A stretch of 64,000 nt of DNA from Symsagittifera roscoffensis (Eukaryota > Xenacoelomorpha > Acoela > Convolutidae). The position numbers and the translations under genes are program-made. Shown here piece by piece: positions 38,573-50,473 of this stretch. The stretch is from contig NC_087068.1 of the NCBI RefSeq assembly GCF_963678635.1, positions 56,901,896 to 56,965,895 of the forward strand, read 5' to 3'. The notes under the pieces are model-generated. The model did no database searches. It was not told the DNA's origin and saw only the letters and a program-made list of their open reading frames with translations. Position 1 is the first letter of the stretch; the number at the start of each line of letters is the position of its first letter.

Positions 38573-39985
38573 TTGAGAAAAATACCTAGTTGCTGGAAGA
38601 CGGCAGCGATCTCCCCAATATTCAAAAAAGGAGACAGACGTAATGTGGAAAATTGGCGTCCAATTTCACTACTCAACATAGACAGCAAAATCTTAGAGAA
38701 ATGCATCTACGGACCTCTCTACTCGACTTTTGAACGTGTCCTTTCAAAACATCAACATGGTTTTGTCAAAGGGAAATCAGTGGCCACGAATATGCTATCA
38801 TTCCTGATTAAAATTTACAGAGCACTAGACGAAAACCCAACAGATGACGTTGTCGCTTATTATATGGACTTCTCAAAAGCTTTTGACAAGGTACCGCATC
38901 TTGAATTGCTGAAAAAGACCTCAAATATTGGTGTAGGAGGATGCCTGCTGGAAATTCTTTGTGATTATCTAAATGGACGAAAACAATATGTAAAAGTTGA
39001 GAAAACTTCTTCAGTGACTCTAGATGTGACGAGTGGTGTCTCACAGGGATCAATCCTGGGCCCACTTCTGTTCTGCATTTTCATCAATGACCTCCCGGAC
39101 CGACTGAAATTCTCTGACCCGTACATATACGCTGACGATCTGAAACTTCTGACAGTCAACACAGACCTAATCAAAGTGCAACAGGACTTGAAGTCCATTG
39201 ATGACTGGGTCAAGGAGAACAAGATGGCGCTGGCTCTCGATAAATGCTCACAACTGGTGTTCAGAGGCAGAGCACACGATCTGCAGCTTTCCGGATCAAA
39301 ACTTGAATCCTCTACAGAAGCGAAAGATCTTGGACTTATAGTGGACTATAAATTATCCTGGAATAAACATATTGATATGAGACTGACCAAAGCTAATAAA
39401 TCATTTTACTTGATTAGACGTAATATAATATATAAAACACTACCTTTAGTCAAATTAGGCCTAAATAAGTCTCTTCTTATTCCAATTCTGATATATGGAC
39501 TTTCATGTACAAATCTTAGCCGAGGAGATCTTGTACGCCTGGAGCGCTTCCAAAAGAAAGTCACAAAATGGACAGTAACAAGCCCGGATACATACTATGT
39601 TAACCAGCTGCGAGCACTAAATATGCTCCCACTACCAATGTACTTACAACTCACGGACCTACTGCTACTCTCTAGCCTTGATGGACGAACTGATGTGTTT
39701 CCACATCTATCACAGTGCCCGCAGACAAATCTCAGAACTAAGGACGTCTTCAAGAGTGCCAAAATCAGAACAGAGAATGCGCGAGGGGAATTCACAATAC
39801 GTACCAGTCGAATTGCAAACAGAATTGACAAACACGTTGACTTCACAAACAAAACTGGACTCAAGAACCAAATCCTACAACTGATGTGGAATTTCATGGA
39901 TGAAAAGTACAACGAAAACAATATTTGCACTTGGCAACTTGCGTGCGATTGCAACCAATGCAGAAATAAGTGGACAATCTTCTAA
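38573..39985 (+). CDS. LINE reverse transcriptase (ORF2 C-terminal part)
   Basis: 470-codon open frame, the intact 3' portion of ORF2. RT motifs: ISPIFKKGDRRNVENWRPIS, YYMDFSKAFDKVPH, SGVSQGSILGPLLF and the catalytic YADD (in YIYADDLKLL). It then continues into the thumb and C-terminal region ending near CDCNQCRNKW. This is the CR1/jockey type. The ORF does not have a true start of its own; it was originally fused to the endonuclease upstream. Confidence 0.88.
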   Translation: MRKIPSCWKTAAISPIFKKGDRRNVENWRPISLLNIDSKILEKCIYGPLYSTFERVLSKHQHGFVKGKSVATNMLSFLIKIYRALDENPTDDVVAYYMDFSKAFDKVPHLELLKKTSNIGVGGCLLEILCDYLNGRKQYVKVEKTSSVTLDVTSGVSQGSILGPLLFCIFINDLPDRLKFSDPYIYADDLKLLTVNTDLIKVQQDLKSIDDWVKENKMALALDKCSQLVFRGRAHDLQLSGSKLESSTEAKDLGLIVDYKLSWNKHIDMRLTKANKSFYLIRRNIIYKTLPLVKLGLNKSLLIPILIYGLSCTNLSRGDLVRLERFQKKVTKWTVTSPDTYYVNQLRALNMLPLPMYLQLTDLLLLSSLDGRTDVFPHLSQCPQTNLRTKDVFKSAKIRTENARGEFTIRTSRIANRIDKHVDFTNKTGLKNQILQLMWNFMDEKYNENNICTWQLACDCNQCRNKWTIF

Positions 39986-40053
39986 TAAAAACGGAAAGGG
40001 AGCAACACCCATCAGCCTTGTGCTGTAAATCCACTACAACAACAACAACAACA

Positions 40054-40919
40054 ATTTAACAGATTTTAACAAACAATGACAACTCAAATTTCTTATCTCA
40101 TTTCACATTCTGAACTTGTCTCTTTTCTTTTTCACTGTTTCATGGTTTTTAGGCGGTTTTTGCCTATTTTTTGTTCTTAGTTGAGAAATTGTTGTGAAGG
40201 ACACAAGCTTCCGCTCCAGGTCAGCTCGTAAGACACTATTCTTCTTAAGCTTAGTAACGCATGGATATCCACCATAGTCACTGTGGTAGTCATAGCATTT
40301 CTGTGAGTCAAGAAGACGTTTTTTAGGTATCGGTTTGTAAACCTAGCTAGAAAGATTGACAGAATTCCGAACTTCTGGAGATATGAAATTTTACGCGTTC
40401 AAACATCCCTGTCGTAATTGCCGCAGAGAACCAAGGCATCAATCTTTGTCTCTCCTTCATCATTTTAATAGCTTTCGAGATTATCAGTATCTTGCAACTG
40501 GTTTCGAACATACTCTGGTGACTCGTGAAATCCAAGCTGTTCAACTGTTTTGGAAAGGTATTGCTATTTTCTGGTCGCTCGAGCAGAATTCAACTTTATT
40601 CAACCTCACTGACAACCAAATTGGAAAAAGTCCGGGTCAGTTCGGTAAGCTCCGTGCGATAAAAGCCTCCTGTGTCCCATGCCAACTGTAAGTTTCCTCG
40701 TTTTGGGTACCAAAACTCTGCACCATGTAGTGGCAAGGTTACTACCCAAAGGTTGACATATTGTTTTTCCAAGCTCTTTAATCGGAAGCTTCCAGCAAGG
40801 GTTCCACTCTCATCATCACCTCAAGTGATTTGTTTTCATAATTGGTTGTGAGAAATCAGACGATAGCATTCCGCTTGCTTTCTGACTCTTAAACTTTATA
40901 TTCCCATTATAAGCAGTCG
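40054..40919 (-). pseudogene. Decayed ORF5/ORF6 3' region of a giant-element relative, copy 2
   Basis: Close copy of 33321-34167 with the same motifs (FETSCK...MPWF, LTHRNAMTT), separated from its noncoding partner by the LINE. Beyond CATTATA it continues into further element-like sequence at 40920, unlike copy 1. Confidence 0.7.
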
Positions 40920-43900
40920 AGTACTACTTGATGGGTCCTCGCATCTAGTAACACCATGTGCAGGGGGTGTTCGCTGTTGCAGTATGGTTACCAGCTGAAT
41001 CCCACCATGTATTTCGAACCAGCAGACCTATGATGTCCTTCACTCTGCTTTATGTAAATTTCTTTTTCAAGAGCTGCACGCCAACAACCAATCTTCTGTT
41101 CCTTCGGTAACGCTCCAGGAAACACTTTCACGCATAGAGTTGTCACAAGCTATTTTGCTGGCTCCAGGCGTTCTAATGACTCTTTTTGGCTCACCGTGCG
41201 AAAAATTCCCGATTCGGTCATCATTTTTACTTAGTTCACCCCATTTTGGTTACACATCGATTCCAATTAAAGATGTCTGCCATGCTCAATTTTTGAAATG
41301 GACTGGGACAATCTATCTGAATGGCCATAAATGCAGCTCGGGATATCTGAATGGCCAGTGGTGATAAATGCATCTCGGGATTGCTGTGCGGTCTTGTTCT
41401 ATGAACTAATGCCCCAGGTTTTCTTCATATGATATCACGTTTCTCCTGATTGAATCTCCCTGAGAATTCGGCATGATCCAGTTGTAAAAACCAGAATTTT
41501 TGGACATCTTCTCTACTCCTGGACATCATGGTCATTATCTATCTTTGGCCTCATTTTCAAGTTTGTGTTGAAAATTAATAACTACAATTCCAATGTTTTG
41601 TCCAAGACAACCCGAGTCAGGCTTTGATTCTTGAATCTTCGAATAGTATATAAAAATTCCGACCAGTTGGCGGGGAGATTTGACTTATATGGCGGTTTGA
41701 ATCTACCTCTTGAATCGGGGGAAGAATTATGACATCGAATTGCCTTCCAAGAGAAAAACTATCATGGCATGTACAAACTTTAGAAAATCTGACCGGTCTC
41801 CTTAACCTGACAACAGGTCAAAGAATATCTGCACGAACAATCTGCACAGGGCCATCTTATGGCCATTCAGATAGAATGTCCCCAGTCCATATCAGGTAAG
41901 AAAAGTCACATCTGGCCAGAGCAGGGCTCGAGTTTCCAAGAAGTACTCTGAGCTAGCCACTGTCAATATCTTTCTATTCTTGATTCCCATACGGGTCATA
42001 AGCTGCCATTAGAATGTTGCCCATTTCTAACTTGGTCGTAACATGGTGTTATCTTCTTACTTCCGCATCAATCCCTCTCGTCCGAGGATAGTCTTGCGGA
42101 TTGTCATAAGCTTTTTGGACAGAGGAATAAGTGTGGTGTTTTTTGTTGGTTGAAATTTCGCAAATACTCTTTCCCTTTCGAAATGACGACGCCTTCTCAC
42201 TAACACTTTCATGGACGTTCCTTATGACCTTGTGTTCGAAGGTCTCATTATACTGTTTTATGGTAAACCGTCCAGAACTACCAGTCTCAGCGTAAACTAA
42301 GAATTGAGTTGCTCCTGTTCCACCAGGAGCTAACCTACTCCAAATATTCCGTATAATTCTGAAATGGAAAGGTATTTTACATCGAGTAGTTTTATCGCGT
42401 CAATGTAAGACGTGAGTTTTTTTCGTATCGAGGAGCCTGATTATGTCCATATTGCATCGACCCATTAACTCGGTTCCAGTCTGGACCATATCGGGACACT
42501 GTGCTAATCAGGTACCGCTAAGTTTGTGATGTTAGCTCGAGAGCTGCCTTGTGTGGCTAGAGGTCCTGGTGGAGAGGCTATAGAAACTGTGGACGCCTGA
42601 GATATCGCTGGATCCAGACTGCTCCCTAGAGATTTCCATCGAGGAGTGGAGATGACTCTAACCATTCTCTTACATCCGAACTAGCAGCAAGTGCGTTCGA
42701 AGTCCCTTCTAATTACAGGGACAGTCGACTAGCAAGTTTCCCTACATTTTTTTGGGCGTAGTCTAGTTCAGTATGTCCGTTTTCCTCATCTCCGCGTCTA
42801 AAGCTTCCAACTTTTTCTGAAAAACGTCGTTTATCCACCGTTTACTTCGGAAGGATTTGAAGTGGATCCCTCTATGCTGAGACTCCGATGGTCAGTCATT
42901 CGCATAAGGCTTCTCTGTCCATATATCTAAGTTGGTTTGGGTTCCTTTTGACTATATTCCGCATCAACCCTTTTTAGCCTGAATTCGGCACCTTTTCACC
43001 CTTTTATGACTTCGGCCACCGGCGAGTTTGTTTCTGGGTATAAGGAAATTGTACACAAAACAGTGATCCTCGGTTTAAACTTGTCTTGCAGCTCATTCAA
43101 CAGACAAATCATCAATAATTCCTGTTTTAGTTCAGGTATAATGGGTGTCCAAAATGATTGTTTTTGTGTGCACCTTCTCCTCGCTTTGCAACTCTATCAA
43201 GTTGATTGCTTGGGCTACTGACGCTCCGCCAAGAAAGATTACCGTGGTTTGCCTATCGGTATAGAATTTTTCCAAATCCCTCACTAAGCTGTCTCAATTA
43301 TGAAGTTTCCGAAGCTGTCTCAAATTTTCCGGAGCCACCTGGACAAAAGCTCTTCTCGTAATCAGTTCTTGTTTTATGTTCAAGTCTTTCACCTCGCATT
43401 CAGTTCCTCACTCTCGTCTCATTCTGCTTGGGACAATCTGATACAACAAGTCCTGTCATCTGATCTAGCAGGCAGGTGAGTGGTCAGTGGGTGAGGAAGG
43501 AACGCTCCTAAGCAAACTCTTTTCTCTCGCTCGGCTTCTTTCTCCCATCACTGACTTGACCACGTTCTCGATATTGTCTTTACTTTTTTAAGCCATGTAT
43601 GTATCGAAGGCGTCCGGGTTGTTTTTCCGAAAGTGGTTGTAAGAGCTTGCGCCTGCTGAGAAGTCATGGGCACACTCGGCCTATAGAGTTTTTGTGCTGA
43701 CGTTTTGAACCGCGTGTCCTGGTTCATGGCCGCATGAACTTCGGGTGACAGCTGGTGCACCCTTGCTATATACAACATTCTCAGATGAGGGATTAACAGC
43801 TAATCGTGCTTCTTTTACCACTTGTCACGTTTCTGGGTTTTCGCCTTGTACTCAGCCAGCTTCGCACACAGTTCTTCAATCTCCTTCCTCCTTGTCTATC

Positions 43901-44215
43901 GTCTCTATTGTCTTTTGAGTCTGTATTTCAATCTCTGTCACCTTGACTTTCTCCGGCGGTGGAGCAGCTGAATGAAAAGTCTGCTGAATGTGAGAGGCCC
44001 GGCAAATTTCCAGTTATTTTCAGTTTTGTGCGTTTCTGACGAGTTAGATTTTTCCAACCAGTTGTTCAAATTGAAGTTTAATTTTCTCTATGTTTTTGAC
44101 GTGCTTGTCGCTATATCATTGATTTGACCTTTTTTATTCAATTTAAACTGAAGGAAACTTTTTTCATATAGATTGTTTTGGGCCAAATTCTGTTCATCGT
44201 TATTACGCTATGAAA
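40920..44215 (-). pseudogene. Decayed ORF4/ORF5-like body of the older giant-element relative
   Basis: No long frames remain, but short blocks match the young element in the same order. ACACCATGTGCAG near 40950 corresponds to ORF5 at about 9495. A GACCCATTAACTCGG block near 42465 corresponds to the region near 14990. A block near 42815-42900 (AACGTCGTTTATCCACCG, AAGTGGATCC) corresponds to the SGNH block V region of ORF4 (15500-15545). A Glu/Lys-rich stretch near 43850-43960 resembles its coiled coil. Much of ORF4 is missing, so the copy is both decayed and internally deleted. Confidence 0.5.
43296..43645. repeat. 350 bp direct repeat, copy 1
   Basis: It starts AATTATGAAGTTTCCGAAGC and ends GTGGTTGTAAGAG. 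It recurs 920 bp further on (44216-44565) with two differences I can see (GCTTGGG/GCTCGGG, GATATTG/GAGATTG), so it is a recent local duplication within the decayed element. Confidence 0.92.
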
Positions 44216-44565
44216 AATTATGAAGTTTCCGAAGCTGTCTCAAATTTTCCGGAGCCACCTGGACAAAAGCTCTTCTCGTAATCAGTTCTTGTTTTATGTT
44301 CAAGTCTTTCACCTCGCATTCAGTTCCTCACTCTCGTCTCATTCTGCTCGGGACAATCTGATACAACAAGTCCTGTCATCTGATCTAGCAGGCAGGTGAG
44401 TGGTCAGTGGGTGAGGAAGGAACGCTCCTAAGCAAACTCTTTTCTCTCGCTCGGCTTCTTTCTCCCATCACTGACTTGACCACGTTCTCGAGATTGTCTT
44501 TACTTTTTTAAGCCATGTATGTATCGAAGGCGTCCGGGTTGTTTTTCCGAAAGTGGTTGTAAGAG
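44216..44565. repeat. 350 bp direct repeat, copy 2
   Basis: Second copy of 43296-43645. The junction after it (GTTGTAAGAGTGGTTGTAAC) shows a short local repeat of GTGGTTGTAA, suggesting replication slippage at the breakpoint. Confidence 0.92.
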
Positions 44566-47096
44566 TGGTTGTAACTTTTTATTGTCTAATTTGTCGGTCA
44601 CAGTTTGTCCATTAAAAGCATTGGGTTAAAAATCCTAATAAACTATTTACAAGTGAAGTCATTACGAGAACGGAATTGCAAGTTAAAAAAATTTCTTCAA
44701 AAAAATCACATTCGAGAGCGCCAGAAAACTTGATTCAGCCGGTTTCCAGTTATTTCACAGTGAGAATCAAAATCATCGGATTGGATAATTTTGTAGAATG
44801 GTGAAAGAAAAATCTAAATGAGAGCCCAAGTGGCTCACACTTAAGAGAAGTCTAACTGTTTGGTTGAGTTAGAAATTAGGGGTTTACAGAACCAAATATT
44901 TGAAGCAAAACGGAGGAGGCAATTTCAATTTGATTAAAGTTTAATTCTAAAACAACTTATCTATCGGGTCATTGTTATCTTGAAATTGTTATGAAAAAAT
45001 TGAGGGTTGATGTCTTTTAGTTCCCGGGTATTCAAATTTTCTATCAATTCTGTAAAGTTTGTGAACAAAAGGCAAGTTGTCGCAGAAGACATGAGTTCTA
45101 GGAGCAACCGAGAACCGAGTGTTTTGATACAAACGTTGTGTATTTTGCGACAGCTCTCGCTTTAAATTTTTAGTTAAATATTTTGTTTATTGCTTTTGTT
45201 ACTTGAAACTGCATTTCTTTAATTTTATTTACTAAATATCGGACTGGCGTTCACTCCGCATTCTTTTGCACAATATTCTTAGCAGTTCATAAGTATGTGC
45301 TTTTTTGATACAAAGAATTTTTTATTGTTGTTTTTTGTGATTGATTGTTTCAAATTTTTCTCTGTAAGATACGATTTCCATACGAGGTTTCAGCTGCCTT
45401 TCTATGTGTTTCAACTTTTTCTATCAGTTGATGCGTAAACGAGGACCCAGTTTTTCAAGATTGACTGAAAAAAAGTGTTGTTGTTGTTGTTGTTGTTGTT
45501 TTTATCGGAATTTTTCTCAGTCTTTAAGAAAAGCCACAGCATTGGTTTTCAAAAAATGTTAAAAATATGAGTTTTTTACCATTTGTTGATGTGTCTGTCG
45601 AAACTTTTTCACCTAAAACTTTTATTGAGGTTCTTGTGTGTTCAGGGTTGGTTTATCAGACTCGCTATTTGTTAAGGACTTCTTGTTGATCTGCTTTTGG
45701 ACTATTTAGTGAAGTCTTTCTAAGGAAGTTTTTATGAAAGTTTTTACTTCTTTGTTGAAAATGAATAAAAAGATGAATAGAGACGATCACAAAAACGATC
45801 CATATGGGACACCAAAAATTTTTTCTTCGAATACTGAATTTTTCTCGAGATGTGTAAAAATGTTTTTTGTTTGCCAAGCACTTTTTCGTTCAAAAAATTA
45901 AAAATATACCCACTAAATCCATTTGATTTGCATTCATTCCGCAAAACACAATGGTCAAATGTGACATAAGTTTTTTTTGGGTCTTTGAATTTGCACTGAT
46001 TTAAGATATTTTGATCATTCCAGTGAAATTCAAGCTCCTCAATCAGCTATAGAATAGCATCAAAAAGGCCAGTTTTGATCTAAGCCCAAAATGATTTTGA
46101 TTGAACACAAAATTTTTATCAGACAATTAGTTCAATATGTTGAAGATGAGCTTCTCAAAATATCTGGTAAAAAATACATTGGTCTAAGATTAGCATGATA
46201 TTTTCAAACCTTTTTTATGTATTGGAATTATTTTTGCAGTTTCTAGGCTTCGTTTGGAGAAATCTGGCAACGAAACAATTGGTGTTTGCCAATATCGCAA
46301 AATCGTTTTTGGCTTTGGTTTTACTTGCTCAAACAAAACATCAAATTCATGAAGGTTTTTGGAAGCAATCTTATGTTGTGTTTCAAAAAATGGCTACTTC
46401 AAGACATAATTTAAAGCCTTTTATGAGTCTTTGTTTATCCTTTGTGCTAAATAACTTCAAACAACGGCCTAAAAAACTTGCGACTTCCGCTTGAGTAGTA
46501 ATTTGAACAAAAAATTTAAAACTGAATTTCAAGTTTACGTGCTGTGTGATTAATATATTCTTTTACTTTGTGCATACTTATCGCATATACAGACAAGAAA
46601 TGTTGTGAAACAGACTTTTTTTGGTGTATCCTTGTTTTTTTAGCCGAGTAAATACCTAATTTCGTAAAAGAAAAAACACGTTTTGATGAAAATATACTCC
46701 GCGTAAATATACTCTCACGGAGCTGTTAAATTTCTGTCAAAAATCTTATATAGCAGAAGTCGTTTTGAAGGACCTCTGCTCTGACCTATTGGATGCGTAA
46801 TCACAAACCAGTCGGAGCTGCTTGTGTAAACACAAGCGGGCCGACATAGGGCTTTCTAACACAATAAATTAGCACTGATTTGAAATAGGTTTGTCATAGT
46901 GCTAATTGAGAATCATATCATTGCAAGCGCGAAAAAAATTTGAGGAATTTTAAAAGGCATATTTGAAAGAAAAAATATTAACTTAGATTATTCAAAAAGC
47001 TAGAGAAAAACAAGTGAGGTTTTTTTCTTTCCGCTTCATCGTAGGCTCTCAGATTTATAAAACAAAATCAGATGGCTTCAAGTATGCATGATTTGT
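44566..47096. other. AT-rich DNA without recognised genes
   Basis: No frame with recognisable content. A (TGT)n simple repeat at about 45476-45500 is the only distinct feature. The 99-codon plus frame near 46195-46494 looks like chance. Confidence 0.5.
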
Positions 47097-47420
47097 TCAA
47101 ATCAAAAAATAGTTCCTCAATGTATCGAAGAAGCAGACGCTTTTAATGCTTAAATTTGGCGGCAGCATAATGTCTTCTTGTTGGGGGAGACGCTTTTTTA
47201 GCAGTTGCATCCTCTGTCGCAATTTGAACCTGTTTTTTATCCCATTTTTCTCAAGCGTTTTCAGATCACCAACGTTGATTACTTTCACAAATTTTTTATC
47301 ATTATCTGCCTTCCTTACCGCAACAGAAACCACGCAGTTGTACGTGATGCTCTGGAGACCCATTTTCTTAGAAGCTGCTTTAGTTTTTGCTTTTGCTTGG
47401 GCAGGGGCTCGTTTAGGTTA
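47097..47420 (-). CDS. Possible exon or gene fragment, unknown protein
   Basis: The minus-strand frame runs open from an Ala/Lys-rich stretch (RAPAQAKAKTKAASKK) through MGLQSITYNCVVSVAVRKA, FVKVINVGDLKTLEK and RFKLRQRMQLLKKRLPQQE to a stop at 47097. The basic, low-complexity start and regular helices look more protein-like than the neighbouring frames. It is not identified. It may be an exon, a retrocopy or chance. Confidence 0.3.
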
Positions 47421-50253
47421 ATCTTTTTTAAACTGGAATAACTTTTTTGCGTATAACTCGCCTTTTGTTTCATAATACAGAATTATCATCAAAGATTAGA
47501 AATTTGCAGTTAGCACTAGAATTCCCCAGGCAAAATACGACATTTCGTTTTCTTTCTATTCTAATTTTTTTTTCAATTTTTTGAAAATTTGCAGAGCTTG
47601 GATGGTTACAACATCTGTTCTTCTGGCAAGGAAGGCTGGGTTAACAAAAATGATGCAGTCCTTGGGTGCGTATCACACCTGCGCTCTCAGTCTCTCTTTT
47701 TTATTATTATTATTTTGACATTTTTTTAGATAATCGATGCAAATTTGTCGTTCACCCGTAATTTTTTTCATGTCTATAACCTCTTTTCTGGAAAACTTAA
47801 ATTTTCGTATGCTATTTTTGTACTCACAGAACCTAACGTTTGTGCTGTTCTCAAACAACCACGTACATCGTCCCTATCGTCCTCAAAGTCAATTTTAACG
47901 ATAATAGAATGATAAATCATTTCTAAAACATTAACAAGACTGCTCGTATCAGGGCACAACCCTGAACATTCCGACTGCGTTTTAAGGTTTATGGACCAGT
48001 AAACCTTAAAAAATTATATGTAATAAAACAAAATGAAAAAAAAAATTTAAAATTTGAATTTTTTTAATGAAAATTATCCCCCCACACGCCATATGAAGTA
48101 CAAAAGGATAGATTTCGCTCCTTGTTATAATTAAATCATGGCAAAGAAGCTTCGTTCAACCAATTTGGAACGATTTCTAAGACGGATTAAATATTCGCTT
48201 ACGCGTTCATAGCGCAAAAACTATCGCGCGTTTATTGTCCCAAAATGGCTAAAATGGCAATTTTTAAACCACCGTATTTTTACGAAAAATTATCACAGGT
48301 GAAATACTTTTTCAAATTTGAGCTCAGGACAAAAATACCTTTCGAATGATAAAAAACAATTCCGTCAAAAATGGCTATTTAACAAGTCGAAAATTGTATG
48401 ATGAAAAAAATCCACCCGAGCACAAATATTCCGTTACTTTCATATCGAAAGTCGGAACAATAACTGAGATCAAACCATTTCAAGCCAGTTAAAGGCTTTT
48501 TAAAATGGTCGTCGGATTTTTATTTCAATTTTGAACCATTTTTTCAAGTTGAAATCAGTGACAGTCAACTGACCATTTTTCAAAAAAATTTTCTCAGTAA
48601 CTTTTGCCGGAGTAAATATTTGATGTGATTACTACTTCATCTTGACTTGCTTTTTTGAAAATTTCTGTTTTTTTTAACCACAATATTCAAAATTGCAATA
48701 CATATAAGAAGTATGTCGAAAGCAAATTATGTCGAAAGGAAGTAAAAACAAAGCGAAGAACATCATTGTGTTTTTGCATAAAGGCATTTTTGCGTAAAGG
48801 CATAAGGTTTTTATAGTTTTCTTAAGGGTTAAACAAATTGGTGTTTAACATTTTCAGCCGTAAAATATTCTGAAAAAAGAAACTTTTTATCCAACAATTA
48901 TTTTCAATAAAGTTATTGGGGCAAATGTCTTGATTCTCCGTAAAATATTCTGAAAAAAGAAACTTTTTATCCAACAATTATTTTCAATAAAGTTATTGGG
49001 GCAAAATGTCTTGCTTCTAACCCGATAGAAAGTTTTAACCTATGAAATGGGTCGCAGTCAGCACTGAGCGAAACCTTACAGTGGTTACCAGCTCCGAAAT
49101 TTCCTGGATAAAATCTATTATAATAGTTGTTTAGTAAAATGTTGTCTTTCCCGCATGTAATCCTAACGTTTTCATGTGAATATAATCCATAATAACCAAT
49201 TATAATCAATTATAATGAATTTTTTTGCTAGATTACATATGCAATTTACTATTTATTTTTCGAAGTTATCTGATTTGTTGTTTATTGCAGTTGCTGCGTA
49301 TTGCCTTTCATAAATTGTTACATTTCAAATTAGAAATTATATTTTAATAACTCTATTTTTTCAATTCATCTCAGTTTTTTGTACTAAAACCGCCCTTCGC
49401 AATTGTTGGGGGTACTGTTTGCACTGGGGGTATGAGGATTATTTATTGGTAGAAATGGTAGAGGGGTTAATGATTAACCTCCCTCCCCCTCTCAGCTTCC
49501 CCCATTTAGTTGGAGGGGGTAAAAAACTTGTAACGGGAGTTTGACGTTGAGTAACGGAACCTGTTGGGGGTAAATTGGGGGACGAGGAGTGGGATTGGTA
49601 AGTTTTTAGTAAGCATTGGGAAAAGACATGGCGTAATTGGCAGAAAAGACATGGAAATAAGGATTAATTTTGCAATAAGAATCGATTTTAGAGCAAAAAA
49701 AGTGGAATATGATGGACTCATTTGTTTCAAAAGTAGTCGATTATAATGACACTAAAATCGATTTCGTGGTTGAATTTCACATCTGTAATGGATTATCATG
49801 GGTTCCTTTTTTTCTCGAAAATGTTTTGTAATCGAATGAAATTCATGGGCGCTCGGTGCGGGATATAACCAATTATCATGAAAAAATCAGACAGCGTATC
49901 AATTTTTAATCAATTATTATCAATTATACACAAAAAAAATCCTTTATAATCAATTATAATTGAAAGAAATCCAGTTTAGTTTTCAAAATGATCGGTACTA
50001 TTTTGTAATTTTTTTGTTCTAGTGTCGCAGCTTTTTGCAAAACTATAGCGTGTACGAACACGTTCATCCTCATAATTACAGTTCACTACCCCCGTAACTG
50101 CTACGTTCCCCCTCCTGCGTCGCTCTCTCATTCCAATACATCCGCCCGCTAAGACCATCCCCGCTACGCACCCCTTTATGCCCATCCGACCTCCCTAACT
50201 ATTGAGGTAGGAGTTAAACGTGGGGAGAAGGTGTGAGGTTATTAGCAGTAAAT
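47421..50253. other. AT-rich intergenic DNA with small repeats
   Basis: Holds a perfect hairpin with 12 bp arms (TTTTAAGGTTTA at 47980-47991 and its inverse at 48000-48011) and an 80 bp tandem duplication at 48858-49016. G-rich and C-rich stretches occur at about 49400-49600 and 50080-50300. I see no gene. Confidence 0.5.
48858..49016. repeat. 80 bp tandem duplication
   Basis: CCGTAAAATATTCTGAAAAA starts at 48858 and again at 48938, and the copies match up to about GGGGCAAATGTCTTG. Near-identical, so recent. Confidence 0.9.
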
Positions 50254-50345
50254 TGCATAGATCACTAGCATGGGGGAGGGGTTGATCGGGGCGCGGCAAA
50301 GAGCAAGAGCAAAATGTTCTGATTGTTCCAGATTTATCATACACA
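50254..50345. repeat. Left arm of a large imperfect inverted repeat
   Basis: It begins TTGCATAGATCACTAGC, then GGGGGAGGGGTTG, then CGCGGCAAAGAGCAAGAGC and TTCTGATTGTTCCAGA. The reverse complement of 51601-51694 follows the same order with substitutions and small gaps. Together the arms bracket the palindrome-rich element. Confidence 0.65.
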
Positions 50346-50473
50346 TATGCACTAACATAAACAGCAGTAAGTAACATTTTAGTATAAGTATTTAAAACAT
50401 ATTGCTATCTCTGAACTATTAAGTTCTTTGTAGCGTGCAAACTGTAGCTTTAATTTTATTGCTGTATTGGATA

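Larger units (their letters stand above)
35335..40053 (+). mobile_element. CR1/jockey-like non-LTR retrotransposon (LINE), disabled
   Basis: The plus-strand order is: ORF fragment with SGNH-like features, 38 bp repeats with TGACTCA, ORF1 with PHD-like finger and RRM-like region, APE-type endonuclease remnants, reverse transcriptase, and a 3' (ACA)n tail at 40036-40053. The flanks share an imperfect TTTAA(A/C)AG.TTT, which may be the target-site duplication. The endonuclease and the start of the RT region are broken by stops and frameshifts, so this copy is not autonomous. It interrupts the second tandem unit of the older retroelement. Confidence 0.85.

Noticed and set aside
45476-45500. (TGT)n run considered as the 3' tail of a reverse-oriented LINE
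   Set aside because: No sequence similar to the LINE 3' end lies beside it; treated as a simple repeat.
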